Source: Psychrobacter sp. WY6 (lineage in GTDB: Bacteria; Pseudomonadota; Gammaproteobacteria; Pseudomonadales; Moraxellaceae). From it: a DNA stretch of 64,000 nucleotides. Numbering within the stretch: position 1 is the first letter of the stretch; each line of letters starts with the position of its first letter. Positions 37,770 to 47,590 of the stretch are shown here, piece after piece. The stretch spans positions 1,612,001 to 1,676,000 of the forward strand of contig NZ_CP049902.1 in NCBI RefSeq assembly GCF_018448495.1. Direction: 5' to 3'. The notes beneath the pieces are model-generated. The model did no database searches. It was not told the origin of the DNA and worked only from the letters and a program-made list of their open reading frames with translations. Both the position numbers and the translations under genes were made by a program.

Positions 37770-39476
37770 ATGATCAAAACGCCAGACGCGTCTGTACGTC
37801 AAAACGATACAGTCAATGATAGTGCTAATGCCAACAATATGGATAATCATAATATTGATGGCAAGCAGACTGTCAGCCAAGACCACGCCGTCCGTAAACG
37901 TATTATCTCAAAATCAGTCTTAGGACTGATTTCGTCGTTTATGCTTTTGCCAATTTTGATTGTGTTGCTATCTTGGACGCAGCCAATTGCTGATATCTGG
38001 ACGCACATGGCAGATTATGTGCTGCCGCAAGTGCTTAAAAATACCGCGATTTTATTGCTGATGGTAACGGTCGTGTCTGGCACTATTGGCACAGCGCTTG
38101 CTTGGGTAACCAGTATGTACCGCTTCCCTGGACAGCGGTTTTTTTCGTGGGCGCTGATGTTACCGCTGGCGATACCTGCCTATGTATTGGCGTTTGTCAC
38201 CATTGGTATTGTTGATTTTAGTGGACCATTACAAACAGGTTTGCGCGACCTAGGCTTTGATACAGCGATTCCTTCGATCCGTAATGTTTGGGGAGCAGGT
38301 TTGGTATTGTCCCTAGCATTTTATCCCTACGTCTATTTGCTGGCGCGTCAAGCGTTCTTATCGCAAGGCAGGCGCGCGATTGAAGCAGGACAAATGCTGG
38401 GCTTAAGCCGTAGCCGCGTGTTTTTTCGGTTGGCATTACCACAAGCCTTGCCGTGGATTATTGGCGGACTATTGCTTGCCAGTATGGAAACCTTGGCAGA
38501 CTTTGGTGCCGTGTCAGTCTTTAATGTTGATACCTTTACCACGGCTATTTACAAAGCATGGTTTGGCTTCTTTAGTTTGACCACTGCGGCACAATTGGCA
38601 GCTTTGCTCATCGGTGTGATCTTTATTGTGGTATTGTTTGAGCAGTATTGGCAAACCAAGCGCGGCAATAATGTGACTCAAGGTAGTAGTCAGCGTTTTG
38701 ATGCCAGCACGCCCGCGAAATTGGGTATGACATTGCTGTGTACCTTGGTGTTTGCTGGCGCTTTTTTAATCCCATTTTTGCAGCTTATCTACTGGACGGC
38801 ATTGAATTTTCGCCAAGATTTCGATGCGCGCTATATTGATTTTGTGACCAACAGCCTCATGATTGCTAGCATGACCACGATTTTTATTGCCTTTTTGGCG
38901 ATTATTATTGCGTGGATTAAGCGGCAGTATCCTGATAAATTGACCAAGCTCATGACTACTTTGGCAAATTTGGGTTATGTGGTGCCGGGTACAGTATTGG
39001 CAGTGGGCATCTTTATCCCAATTGCTTGGCTAGACAACCAAATGATTGCCTTTGGGATTACCACGCAGCAAGTATTATCAGGCAGTGTGATAGTGATGCT
39101 ATTGGCATTATCAACGCGTTTTATGACGGTGAGTTTTCAGCCAGTTGATCGACAGCTACAGCGACTAACGGTCAATCAAGAAGCGGCTGCCAAATTACTG
39201 AGTGACAGTCCTTACCAGCGCTGGCGGCAAGTGATGTTGCCTGTCATTAGTCCAGGAATATTGACAGGACTATTGATGGGGTTTGTTGAAGTCATGAAAG
39301 AGATGCCGATTACGTTAATGACGCGTCGCCAAGGCTGGGATACGCTGGCGGTGCGGGTGTTTGAGATGACCAGCGAAGGCATGTGGGGACGAGCTGCGTT
39401 GCCAAGTTTATTGATTGTGCTGGTTGGGCTGCTGCCTGTTTGGATATTATTGCGTCAAAGCGATAAGCAAGGTTAA
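37770..39476 (+). CDS. fbpB: Ferric iron ABC transporter permease FbpB
   Basis: This is a fused double permease of 568 residues with about 12 membrane helices. Each half has a binding-protein-dependent transport (EAA) loop: EAGQMLGLSRSRVFFRLALP in the first and EAAAKLLSDSPYQRWRQVML in the second, both contact sites for the ATPase. The first 45 residues are a polar Asn/Asp-rich tail on the cytosolic side. It follows fbpA and precedes fbpC in the standard order of FbpABC/SfuABC importers. Confidence 0.92.
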   Translation: MIKTPDASVRQNDTVNDSANANNMDNHNIDGKQTVSQDHAVRKRIISKSVLGLISSFMLLPILIVLLSWTQPIADIWTHMADYVLPQVLKNTAILLLMVTVVSGTIGTALAWVTSMYRFPGQRFFSWALMLPLAIPAYVLAFVTIGIVDFSGPLQTGLRDLGFDTAIPSIRNVWGAGLVLSLAFYPYVYLLARQAFLSQGRRAIEAGQMLGLSRSRVFFRLALPQALPWIIGGLLLASMETLADFGAVSVFNVDTFTTAIYKAWFGFFSLTTAAQLAALLIGVIFIVVLFEQYWQTKRGNNVTQGSSQRFDASTPAKLGMTLLCTLVFAGAFLIPFLQLIYWTALNFRQDFDARYIDFVTNSLMIASMTTIFIAFLAIIIAWIKRQYPDKLTKLMTTLANLGYVVPGTVLAVGIFIPIAWLDNQMIAFGITTQQVLSGSVIVMLLALSTRFMTVSFQPVDRQLQRLTVNQEAAAKLLSDSPYQRWRQVMLPVISPGILTGLLMGFVEVMKEMPITLMTRRQGWDTLAVRVFEMTSEGMWGRAALPSLLIVLVGLLPVWILLRQSDKQG

Positions 39477-39582
39477 GGTGTTTTTAGAGTGAATCTGCAT
39501 TATCCGATAACGCTCCATTTTATGATTGTTTTCACTGTTTTATCTATGGGTTTTATTTACTAATAGCTAACTGGTACCGTCT

Positions 39583-40935
39583 ATGTACACTGATTCAATG
39601 AAAGGCTCAGCAGACTCTAAATCAATCAATGCCAAGTCAATAAAGGCGAAGGCAAGACTGGAGCATATAAAAAAATTACCAGTTGCTCAAGTTAAGACGT
39701 CGCCCGCCCAGCCTAGTAAGTCTTTAGAAAAAAGTAGTGCTTTTAGCCAAGATGTTGAGACAAATACTGAGGCAGCTACGGCTACTAGTCCTTATTTTAG
39801 TGTGCAAGATTTAATCGTCGGTTATGACGATACGATTATCGTCAATGGTTTGTCATTGGAATTGAAGCAAGGCGAGATTGGTTGCTTTTTGGGTTATAGC
39901 GGCTGCGGCAAGACCACGGCACTAAGAGCGATTGCAGGGCTGGAACAAAGCCGTGATGGTACGGTTCTCTTAAACAATCAATGTCTTACTGATAAAACTG
40001 ACCGCAACTCGTATGCAGTCGCACCCGCCAAACGCGGTATGGGTATGGTGTTTCAGGACTATGCGTTGTTTGGGCATTTGAGCGTGGCAAAAAACATCGC
40101 TTTTGGTCTGAATAAATGGTCTGCTGCTGACAAAAAAGCCCGTGTCGCTGAGATGCTAGAGCTGGTTGAATTGTCTGAGCATGCTGACAAACGTCCAAAT
40201 GAGCTGTCAGGTGGCCAACAGCAGCGGGTGGCATTAGCCCGTGCATTAGCCCCAAAGCCAAAACTATTACTACTCGATGAGCCGTTTTCTAATCTAGATG
40301 TGGTGCTACGTGAATCATTGGCAATGAATGTCCGTGATATTCTTAAACGCACCAATACCACGGCAATATTGGTCACTCATGATCAAAACGAAGCCTTTGC
40401 ACTGGCTGATAAAGTGGGGGTGATGCATAAAGGCAAGCTGGTACAGTGGGCAACCCCAAGCGAGCTATATCATGAGCCAATCAGTCCTTTTGTCGCCGAG
40501 TTTGTCGGCGAAGGCGCGATGATAGATGGCATCATCAAAGAAGGCCATGTTGAGACGGCATTAGGCGATATCTATCGGCGTATGGAAGTGTATGATGAAT
40601 CAGGGTACCCACAGTATTGCGAGTATGATTATCCTAACGGCACACCGATTAAGGTGTTGGTGCGCCCTGATGATATCATTCATGACGATGAGAGCACACA
40701 AACCGCTTTAGTCGTTGGACGCGTATTTCGCGGTGCCAACTATTTATATCGCTTGCAACTTGACGACGGGCAAACGGTACTGTCTTTAGTCGCCAGTCAC
40801 CATAATCATGAGATTGGATCGCAGATTGGTATCTTACCTATCCTAGAGCATGTCGTGGTATTTGATGAAAAAGACATCAATGCGACGACTTGGTCAGAGT
40901 ATGATAGATCAGAGAGAGTTGATGAGACAGAATAG
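39583..40935 (+). CDS. fbpC: Ferric iron ABC transporter ATP-binding protein FbpC
   Basis: This is the motor subunit of the importer. Walker A GYSGCGKTT (about residues 104-112), Q loop VFQDYALFGHLSVAKN, signature LSGGQQQRVALARAL, Walker B KLLLLDEPFSNLD and switch His (LVTHDQNEAFAL) are all present. A C-terminal TOBE-like regulatory domain follows (VLVRPDDIIHDDES, VVGRVFRGANYLYRLQL). Compared with the family (about 350 residues) it has an extra N-terminal 70 residues rich in Lys/Ser/Ala before YFSVQDLIVGYDD. That tail may be untranslated if a later start is used, but I see no ATG, GTG or TTG with a good ribosome site near residue 70. Confidence 0.92.
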   Translation: MYTDSMKGSADSKSINAKSIKAKARLEHIKKLPVAQVKTSPAQPSKSLEKSSAFSQDVETNTEAATATSPYFSVQDLIVGYDDTIIVNGLSLELKQGEIGCFLGYSGCGKTTALRAIAGLEQSRDGTVLLNNQCLTDKTDRNSYAVAPAKRGMGMVFQDYALFGHLSVAKNIAFGLNKWSAADKKARVAEMLELVELSEHADKRPNELSGGQQQRVALARALAPKPKLLLLDEPFSNLDVVLRESLAMNVRDILKRTNTTAILVTHDQNEAFALADKVGVMHKGKLVQWATPSELYHEPISPFVAEFVGEGAMIDGIIKEGHVETALGDIYRRMEVYDESGYPQYCEYDYPNGTPIKVLVRPDDIIHDDESTQTALVVGRVFRGANYLYRLQLDDGQTVLSLVASHHNHEIGSQIGILPILEHVVVFDEKDINATTWSEYDRSERVDETE

Positions 40936-41101
40936 TCGTTATAATCAAAGCATTTATAAAGGATTAGGAAATTAACCTCGCGACATGCACACGGTATGCT
41001 ATTGACGCTTGGCTGCCTTGTATCTACTTTATACCTATTTTACACTGCTGCGATTATATTGATTAAAACTCCCTCCAAAAAACAGGTGCTTGCACTTACG
41101 C

Positions 41102-41974
41102 TTATCGCGTCGCCAATATGTGCAAATAACGTCCCAACCGTTTATACGGCTCTAATTGCGAGTAGCGCAGCTCCATGCGTATCACGGCCTCTGGGTCATT
41201 GTGACCACCACGCTTAAGCGGGGCATAATCATGAAATACGCGCAGACCACTGGTACGTATGGTCTGATAATGATGCGCCGTCAACCAAGATTCAACTTCT
41301 TCTTTGGCGACAGGATGGTTGGGCGTGAGGCTTTTTTTGTTGTCCGCCTTGTATTCTGTATTATCGAGTAAGTTAAAATTCCCCATGATCAGGTTGCGAT
41401 AATCAAAGCTTACTGGGTTATAAAAGCATAAAGATAGCGCACCATTATCCGTTAATTGCTGATCAAAAAAGTCCATCACGGCAGCGGGCTCTGCCAACCA
41501 TTCAAGCAGCGCATGACACATGATTAAATCAAACTTTTCATGCTTTTCTTTGTCTAATTTTTCTGGCAGCTCCTGATAGGGGCAAACATACCATGTGATA
41601 TCGAGGTTTTCGTCTATCTGCGCGGCACTCGCTTTCGCTTTTTCTAGCATATTGGCTGAGATGTCATTGATGACCAATGTATGACCTTGAGCTGCCAGCT
41701 CTATTGCAATCTGTGCGAGCCCTGCACCCACATCCAAAATACGTAAAGGTCGCCCAAGGCTTTCACTCATTTGCGCGCTATATTCAAAGATATCACGGCG
41801 TAGCACCGCCAATCGAATATCGCCTTTTAAGCCACCGTAGACCTTTTTTTCAAAATGATCCGCAATCGCATCGAAGCTACGATCGGCACGTATATCGCCT
41901 GATGCGTCGATTGTTTGTGTCAGATCAACCGATTGGTTGTCATGTTCTTTGGTACTTTCACTATGGGTTTGCAT
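41102..41974 (-). CDS. cmoM: tRNA 5-carboxymethoxyuridine methyltransferase CmoM
   Basis: CmoM methylates cmo5U34 of certain tRNAs to mcmo5U using SAM, tuning wobble reading. After a 25-residue polar leader the sequence follows CmoM closely: FDAIADHFEKKVYGGLKGDI, the SAM motif RILDVGAGLAQIAIELA, the acidic INDISANMLEKAK, HALLEWLAEPAAVM, CFYNPVSFDYRNLIMGNF, then the diagnostic GLRVFHDYAP and the ending EPYKRLGRYLHI. Length 290. It is convergent with the iron operon. Targets would include tRNA-Val(TAC) and tRNA-Leu(TAG), both encoded in this window. Confidence 0.92.
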   Translation of the reverse strand: MQTHSESTKEHDNQSVDLTQTIDASGDIRADRSFDAIADHFEKKVYGGLKGDIRLAVLRRDIFEYSAQMSESLGRPLRILDVGAGLAQIAIELAAQGHTLVINDISANMLEKAKASAAQIDENLDITWYVCPYQELPEKLDKEKHEKFDLIMCHALLEWLAEPAAVMDFFDQQLTDNGALSLCFYNPVSFDYRNLIMGNFNLLDNTEYKADNKKSLTPNHPVAKEEVESWLTAHHYQTIRTSGLRVFHDYAPLKRGGHNDPEAVIRMELRYSQLEPYKRLGRYLHILATR

Positions 41975-42296
41975 AAAGCGCTATCTGTATTAGGGTGGTA
42001 TTTTGGAACATCGTACAACAAAGACAAAAGCTAAGCTAGGTTTGACGCCAATACTAGCTTTACCATAGCGTCAAAGATGCCATTAAATACCCGTTTTCCA
42101 GTAGCTTTTCACAATATTTTACGGTATAAGTAGTAAGGTTTAAGAAACAATTATTGAGTAAGTTTTATTGAAAATATTTGATACTTCAATGTATTCAATA
42201 AAAACCATTCAATAAAAAGAGTCTGCCATACTGAATTTTTTTATTGTAAAGGACTCTCAGCAAACGTCTGATCTACCACCGCTAAGGACAGCAACC
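41975..42296. other. Spacer between divergent cmoM and the hydrolase gene
   Basis: 322 AT-rich bases. A short tandem repeat, ATTCAATAAAAA twice (42193-42204 and 42208-42219), lies about 80-100 bases before the hydrolase start and may overlap its promoter. Nothing else is visible. Confidence 0.4.
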
Positions 42297-43994
42297 ATGA
42301 TCGTATCTAAATCTACTACCGCTATAAATGACAAATCATCTAGCAGTACCCATCAATCAGTATCCATTACGACGGGCAAGCCTGTGATGCTGCGCTGCCT
42401 ATTATCGGTCGCCATTGCCAGTAGTTTGCTGCTGGTCGGTTGTGGCGATGACAATGACAATGACTTTAATACTGTCATAGGCTCTGACTCTGCGACGTCA
42501 GTTAAATCAATCAGCTCATTTAACACCGCGCAAATAAATACCCAGTTTGGTCTTGATGGTACGGCAACCCCTGATGCCAAATGCGATATCAAAATCGAAA
42601 AAGTTAGCTATCCGACAGTAGGAGCCGCGGGTGAGCGTACCAACGCGACAGCAGCTTTGATGCTACCAAGTGGCGACAGTGCTGACTGTCAAGGCGATCG
42701 ACCTATCTTGCTGTATGCCCATGGCACAACTACGGACAAAGGCTACGATTTTAGTCAAGTCGCCAATCCTCAAAATCCAGCAGCTGATGAGGCGACATTA
42801 ATCGCTGCCAACTTTGCGGCTCAAGGCTACATCGTCGTTGCACCAAACTATGCTGGTTACGATGAGTCTGATCTTGATTACCATCCATACCTTGTGGCTG
42901 AGCAACAAGCCACTGACATGGCTGATGCGTTAGACAGTGCCCGTACCATCATTGCAAGACAACAACGCGCTAATGATCCTGACTACACCAACCTTGATGA
43001 CTCTGGTAAGTTATTCATCAGTGGTTACTCTCAGGGTGGGCATGTGGCGATGGCAACTGCAAGAATGTTCGAGAAAAATGATGAGCCTGTCACTGCCATT
43101 GCACCTTTATCAGGGCCTTATGCACTGGCAGCGTTTGGTGATGCAATATTTTCGGGTAACGTCAATATCGGTGCATCGCGTTTTGCACCGCTACTGGCAT
43201 CTGGTCTCCAAAATGCGTATGGCAATGTCTATAATAGTACTGCTGATATATTCACTGCCAATTATGCAAACACACAATTACCAAGTTTATTGAGCTTTGG
43301 TGAGTTGGTCGCTGCTAATAAACTGCCTGATAATGCGCTGTTTGAAAAAGATCCTGAAAACAATCCCACGCTTGATCTTCTACCAGCGCCTACCGTTCCC
43401 TTTGCTTCTATTGGCTTCGCGGATGATAATTATCTGATCAAAACAGACTTCCGTACCGCTTATGTCGCAGATGCATTACAGAACCCTGATAGCCTAATCG
43501 CGATGACAGGAGCATCACTAGCAGCCAATCCACAAAACAACTTACGAAAAGCCTTAAAAGCCAATGATCTACGTGGATATGTACCAAAAATGCCAACTCT
43601 GCTATGTGGTGGTAATCAAGATCCAACGGTTTTTTATGACCTAAATACCAGTTCAATGGCTGCTATTATTCAAGGGAGTGTCGCACAAAATCCAGCGCTT
43701 ACCGTTAACGTGACAGTATTAGATGTTGATGCGACGACAGCTGATGATCGTCCTGATAATTCTAATGTTCAACTTATTGGACAGGCGTCCATGAACCAAT
43801 GGAATATTAATTCTGTGGTAACAAGTGTTCAAAGTAACTTTGTTCAAAATCTTCAACGCGTAGTAGATGCAGGAGCACAGCAAGGCATACCTGCAAGCGT
43901 TGCTGTATTGGGCAACTATCACGGCGGTCTAGTCAGTACGGCTTGTACGCAAGCCACACGTGAGTTCTTTAATCAGGAATTTAAACCTGCTTAA
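42297..43994 (+). CDS. Secreted alpha/beta-hydrolase lipoprotein
   Basis: A 565-residue lipoprotein: the leader ends in ASSLLLVGC (Cys49), then an acidic stretch (GDDNDNDF). The body is an alpha/beta hydrolase: oxyanion region RPILLYAHGTTTDKG, the segment APNYAGYDESDLDYHPYL, and the nucleophile elbow GYSQGGHVAMA with Ser245. A late His in LGNYHGGL is a candidate for the triad. It resembles secreted lipases/esterases with a YSQGG elbow, but the substrate is unknown. ATG 42297 has AAGGA eight bases upstream. Residue 31 is a Met that would give a neater signal peptide, without a ribosome site. Confidence 0.8.
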   Translation: MIVSKSTTAINDKSSSSTHQSVSITTGKPVMLRCLLSVAIASSLLLVGCGDDNDNDFNTVIGSDSATSVKSISSFNTAQINTQFGLDGTATPDAKCDIKIEKVSYPTVGAAGERTNATAALMLPSGDSADCQGDRPILLYAHGTTTDKGYDFSQVANPQNPAADEATLIAANFAAQGYIVVAPNYAGYDESDLDYHPYLVAEQQATDMADALDSARTIIARQQRANDPDYTNLDDSGKLFISGYSQGGHVAMATARMFEKNDEPVTAIAPLSGPYALAAFGDAIFSGNVNIGASRFAPLLASGLQNAYGNVYNSTADIFTANYANTQLPSLLSFGELVAANKLPDNALFEKDPENNPTLDLLPAPTVPFASIGFADDNYLIKTDFRTAYVADALQNPDSLIAMTGASLAANPQNNLRKALKANDLRGYVPKMPTLLCGGNQDPTVFYDLNTSSMAAIIQGSVAQNPALTVNVTVLDVDATTADDRPDNSNVQLIGQASMNQWNINSVVTSVQSNFVQNLQRVVDAGAQQGIPASVAVLGNYHGGLVSTACTQATREFFNQEFKPA

Positions 43995-44033
43995 TAGAGG
44001 TCATTTTAACCATAAAAAATAGCCTGACTATCG

Positions 44034-44064
44034 AAAAAACTGTATCCACTGGATGCAGTTTTTT
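44034..44064. terminator. Rho-independent terminator after the hydrolase gene
   Basis: Stem AAAAAACTGTATCC / GGATGCAGTTTTTT with a 3-base loop and one G-T pair; it reads in both directions and lies 39 bases after the stop. Confidence 0.85.
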
Positions 44065-44099
44065 CATGAATATCATTTAATCATCAATAAGAGAAAAAT

Positions 44100-44279
44100 A
44101 TGAAATCGATAATATTATCACTAATTGCCTGTGTCTTTATCACAGCTCCGATCGGTCAAGCACAGGCTAAGAATACACCTTGTTCGGGCAAAATGGGCGG
44201 CGTATCTCACTGCTCAAAAGATGGTAAATTTGTTTGTAAAAACGGCAAAATCAGTCAATCAAAACAAGTATGTCGTTAA
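44100..44279 (+). CDS. Small exported cysteine-rich protein (59 residues)
   Basis: ATG at 44100 opens a 59-codon frame: signal peptide MKSIILSLIACVFITAP..., likely cut after AQA, leaving a 35-residue basic peptide with four Cys (PCSGKMGGVSHCSKDGKFVC and KQVCR). Four Cys suggest two disulfides in the periplasm. It is bounded by a terminator on the left and the gyrA promoter on the right, and a longer open frame over it (44125-44364) in another phase has no signal features. I recall similar small proteins with CSG.GG.SHC from related genera but know no function. Confidence 0.6.
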   Translation: MKSIILSLIACVFITAPIGQAQAKNTPCSGKMGGVSHCSKDGKFVCKNGKISQSKQVCR

Positions 44280-44452
44280 AGTTGTTTTTACCCTTGTTAT
44301 TAGAGTGAAAAAAACCGCTAATCAGCTGTTTTGCTTAATTTTAATAACAGCCAGACGCCCCTAAATCAGCAAATTTGTGCTAAAATAGCTTCTTTAATTG
44401 AACATTATTTTTAACAAAAACCGTATCACTATTTTCCTATTGTTTTGCACCT

Positions 44453-44480
44453 TTGACAGTGCTTTTTTAGGGTCTATATT
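44453..44480 (+). promoter_or_regulatory. Probable sigma-70 promoter of gyrA
   Basis: TTGACA and TATATT separated by 16 bases, about 100 bases before the gyrA ATG. The -35 box is perfect and the -10 differs at one position. The rest of the 44280-44584 gap contains no gene. Confidence 0.55.
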
Positions 44481-44584
44481 CTGATAGTAGCTGCGCATTG
44501 ATGCAGCTATATTTTTGTATAACCCATGAGTATCTTGAACAAACGTGTCAACATTAGAAAAACAATGTGAGTGAAGGAGTGTAT

Positions 44585-47404
44585 ATGAGCGAATCGGTCA
44601 GTCCTATTGGCATCGTAGAGGAACTAAAGCAATCCTATCTGGATTATGCGATGAGCGTGATTGTCTCGCGTGCGCTGCCTGATGTGCGTGATGGGTTCAA
44701 ACCTGTACACCGCCGTGTGATGTACGCCATGCACGTGCTATCTAACGACTATAATAAGCCATATAAGAAGTCTGCACGTGTCGTCGGCGATGTCATTGGT
44801 AAATATCACCCACATGGCGATAGTGCGGTCTATGATGCCATTGTGCGGATGGCGCAAGATTTTAGTTTGCGTTATCCGATGGTTGACGGTCAAGGTAACT
44901 TTGGTTCGATCGATGATGATCCTCCGGCAGCGATGCGTTATACCGAAGTACGTATGACCAAGCTGACGCATCAGATGCTTGCTGATTTAGACAAAGACAC
45001 GGTTGATTGGGAAGACAACTACGATGGTTCTGAGCGTATGCCTAGCGTCATGCCAGCGCGTGTTCCAAACTTACTCATTAATGGGGCGACTGGTATTGCT
45101 GTTGGTATGGCGACTAATATGGCGCCGCACAACCTGACAGAAGTGATTAATGCTTGTTTGGCTTATGCCGAAAACCCACAAGTATCAGCTGAAGAGTTGA
45201 TGTCACACATCTCAGGTCCTGACTTTCCTACAGGCGGTATCATTTATGGTCGCGCTGGTATTTTAGATGCTTATCGCACGGGTAAAGGTCGTTTGCACAT
45301 ACGTGGTCGCTATCATATTGAAGCCATGAGTGATACGGGTGTCAACCGCGATCGTGAGCGTATTGTCTTTACCGAAGTACCTTATCAATCTAATAAAGCC
45401 AAAATGATTGAGCGTATCGCAGAACTCGTACGTGATAAAAAGATTGAAGGTATTAGCGAGATTCGTGATGAATCTGACAAAGATGGTATGCGTATCGCCA
45501 TTGATTTGCGTCGTGGTGAGACAGCTGAAGTTATCGTTAATAACTTGTTCTTGCAAACGCCGCTCGAATCAAGCTTTAGTATCAATATGGTGGCGCTCGA
45601 TAATGGTCAGCCTAAGCTACTAACTTTGCGTCAGCTGATTGCCGCCTTTGTACGTCATCGCCAAGAAGTGGTGACACGCCGTACGATTTATGAGTTAAAC
45701 AAAGCGCGTGTACGTGGTCATTTGCTCGAAGGTTTGACTGTTGCGTTAGCCAATATCGACGAGATTATTGCAACGATTAAAGCGTCTGCAAACCGCGGTT
45801 TGGCACGTGAAAGCTTATTGAATAATACGTGGGGTTCAGGTAGCGTGGTGGCGATGCTGACCGCTGCTGGTAGCCAATCTGTGCGTCCTGACTATATCGA
45901 AGGCGAAGATCCTAAAGCACCATTTGGCTTGATTGAGGGCGAAGAACGTTATCGCTTATCACTTGAGCAGGTCAACGCGATTTTAGATATGCAGTTGCAT
46001 CGTCTAACGGGTCTTGAGCAAGACAAATTAACCGAAGAATACCAAGATTTGCTACGTGAAATCGCTCATTTAGAGTCTATTCTTGGTGATTTTGATAAGC
46101 TAATGACCATTATCTCCAATGAGATGATTGAGATTCGTGATAACTTTGGTGATGAGCGCCGTACCGATATTATTGACTCACGTACTGACTTTAACCGTGA
46201 AGATTTGATTCCTGAACAGACGGTTGTCATGACGGTCTCGCGTACAGGTTATGCAAAAACTCAGCCGATTGATGATTATGTCGCACAAAAACGTGGCGGT
46301 AAAGGCAAGTCTGCAACCGCAATGAAAGAAGATGATGTGATTGATCATTTGGTGGTGACCTCAACGCATGCTACCGTATTGTGTTTCACGGATAGCGGTC
46401 GTGTCTTTAGCTTACGTGGTTTTGAAGTGCCGATTGCCAGTCGCGGTGCTCGTGGTCGTCCATTGGTGAATTTAATTGGCTTAAATCCTGATGAAACCGT
46501 CACTACGATACTGCCAATTCCAAAAATAGTGGAAGAATTATCGGTAAAAGGTGACGCGTTAACAGATGCTCTAATAGATGGGGATGATGATTCATTAGAC
46601 GCTATCACGCAAGCAGAGCCACCTTTTGTGTTCTTTGCAACTGCCAATGGTACGGTGAAGCGGGTAGAGCTTAAGCAGTTTGCCAATATTCGCTCGAACG
46701 GCTTGATTGCGGTTGGACTAGAAGAGGGCGATAAGCTGGTCAGTGCTCGTATCACTAATGGTAGCCAAGAAGTGATGTTGTTTGCATCCAGTGGTAAAGC
46801 CATTCGTTTTGATGAAAATGATGCGCGTGTGATGGGTCGTACGGCTAAAGGTGTCCGTGGTATGCGTTTGGCGGCTAATGAGTCGATAAAATCATTGGTT
46901 GTGATCGAAGATGATGTCCGCGAAATCCTTATTGCTTGTGAAAACGGCTTTGGTAAACGTACCTTTATCGATGAGTTCAATACCCAAAATCGTGGCGGCG
47001 GCGGTGTAATTGCTATCAAAACCAGTGAGCGTAATGGTGCGCTAGTAAGAGCCACCAAGGTTGACTCTACAGACGATATTATTTTAATCTCTGACAAAGG
47101 TACGTTGGTTCGTACGCCCGTTGAGCATGTCGCTAGCTCTGGTCGTAATACGCAAGGTGTGACGCTGATTCGTTTATCAAAAGACGAGAAGCTGGTCGCT
47201 ATGGCGCGTGTTGAGCATGAAGAAGGTGACGATGAGCTGGTTGATGCCATGAGAGAAGACGGTACATTTGATGTGGCAGGTCAAGAGCAGATAGATATTG
47301 ATGCGGCGACTGGCAACACAGCAACGAATGACGTTATGGATATTGCTACTGACAATGAATTAGATGTTGATAGTACAGACGGTGAAAACGCAGACGACGA
47401 ATAA
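44585..47404 (+). CDS. gyrA: DNA gyrase subunit A
   Basis: GyrA is the DNA-cleaving subunit of gyrase, which introduces negative supercoils. The N-terminal part has the quinolone-binding region [19 protein letters not shown], with wild-type Ser and Asp at the positions equivalent to E. coli 83 and 87, and the catalytic Tyr in [10 protein letters not shown]. The C-terminal beta-pinwheel has the GyrA box as QKRGGKG. Between blades lies an acidic insertion ([19 protein letters not shown]), and the tail is strongly acidic. The open frame begins six codons earlier at a GTG. ATG 44585 is preferred because GAAGGAG lies five bases upstream. Length 939. Confidence 0.97.
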   Translation: MSESVSPIGIVEELKQSYLDYAMSVIVSRALPDVRDGFKPVHRRVMYAMHVLSNDYNKPYKKSARVVGDVIGKYHPHGDSAVYDAIVRMAQDFSLRYPMVDGQGNFGSIDDDPPAAMRYTEVRMTKLTHQMLADLDKDTVDWEDNYDGSERMPSVMPARVPNLLINGATGIAVGMATNMAPHNLTEVINACLAYAENPQVSAEELMSHISGPDFPTGGIIYGRAGILDAYRTGKGRLHIRGRYHIEAMSDTGVNRDRERIVFTEVPYQSNKAKMIERIAELVRDKKIEGISEIRDESDKDGMRIAIDLRRGETAEVIVNNLFLQTPLESSFSINMVALDNGQPKLLTLRQLIAAFVRHRQEVVTRRTIYELNKARVRGHLLEGLTVALANIDEIIATIKASANRGLARESLLNNTWGSGSVVAMLTAAGSQSVRPDYIEGEDPKAPFGLIEGEERYRLSLEQVNAILDMQLHRLTGLEQDKLTEEYQDLLREIAHLESILGDFDKLMTIISNEMIEIRDNFGDERRTDIIDSRTDFNREDLIPEQTVVMTVSRTGYAKTQPIDDYVAQKRGGKGKSATAMKEDDVIDHLVVTSTHATVLCFTDSGRVFSLRGFEVPIASRGARGRPLVNLIGLNPDETVTTILPIPKIVEELSVKGDALTDALIDGDDDSLDAITQAEPPFVFFATANGTVKRVELKQFANIRSNGLIAVGLEEGDKLVSARITNGSQEVMLFASSGKAIRFDENDARVMGRTAKGVRGMRLAANESIKSLVVIEDDVREILIACENGFGKRTFIDEFNTQNRGGGGVIAIKTSERNGALVRATKVDSTDDIILISDKGTLVRTPVEHVASSGRNTQGVTLIRLSKDEKLVAMARVEHEEGDDELVDAMREDGTFDVAGQEQIDIDAATGNTATNDVMDIATDNELDVDSTDGENADDE

Positions 47405-47452
47405 ATGTCTCAGTAGTTAGCTTTTTGATCTAGTCTTATATGATTGTTCTAT

Positions 47453-47493
47453 AAAAAGCCTCTGACGTTATCGTCGGAGGCTTTTATTTTTTT
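47453..47493. terminator. gyrA terminator
   Basis: Stem AAAAAGCCTCTGACG / CGTCGGAGGCTTTTA (one G-T pair), 4-base loop and a long T run. The hairpin between the two following transporter genes is a close copy. Confidence 0.9.
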
Positions 47494-47590
47494 CTGCACG
47501 TCATCTATTGTTAGAGTCTGCCTTTAAGTTTCCGCTGCTCTAATTTTTTATAAATAATGCCCATAAAGTTCTATTTTTAAGGCTGTTGTT

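Noticed and set aside
40996..41217. 73-codon plus-strand frame with a hydrophobic start
   Set aside because: Its second half is antisense to the end of cmoM and there is no good ribosome site; only the first 35 codons are free, which is not enough to support a gene.
42193..42219. Tandem ATTCAATAAAAA repeat as a CRISPR-like or iteron array
   Set aside because: Only two short AT-rich copies with a three-base spacer; no array.
44125..44364. 79-codon frame over the small exported peptide gene
   Set aside because: Different phase from the 44100-44279 frame, which has a signal peptide and conserved-looking Cys; this one is a basic shadow.
46345..47250. 301-codon frame antisense to gyrA
   Set aside because: Very Ser/Thr-rich composition typical of the complement of coding DNA; gyrA is certain here.
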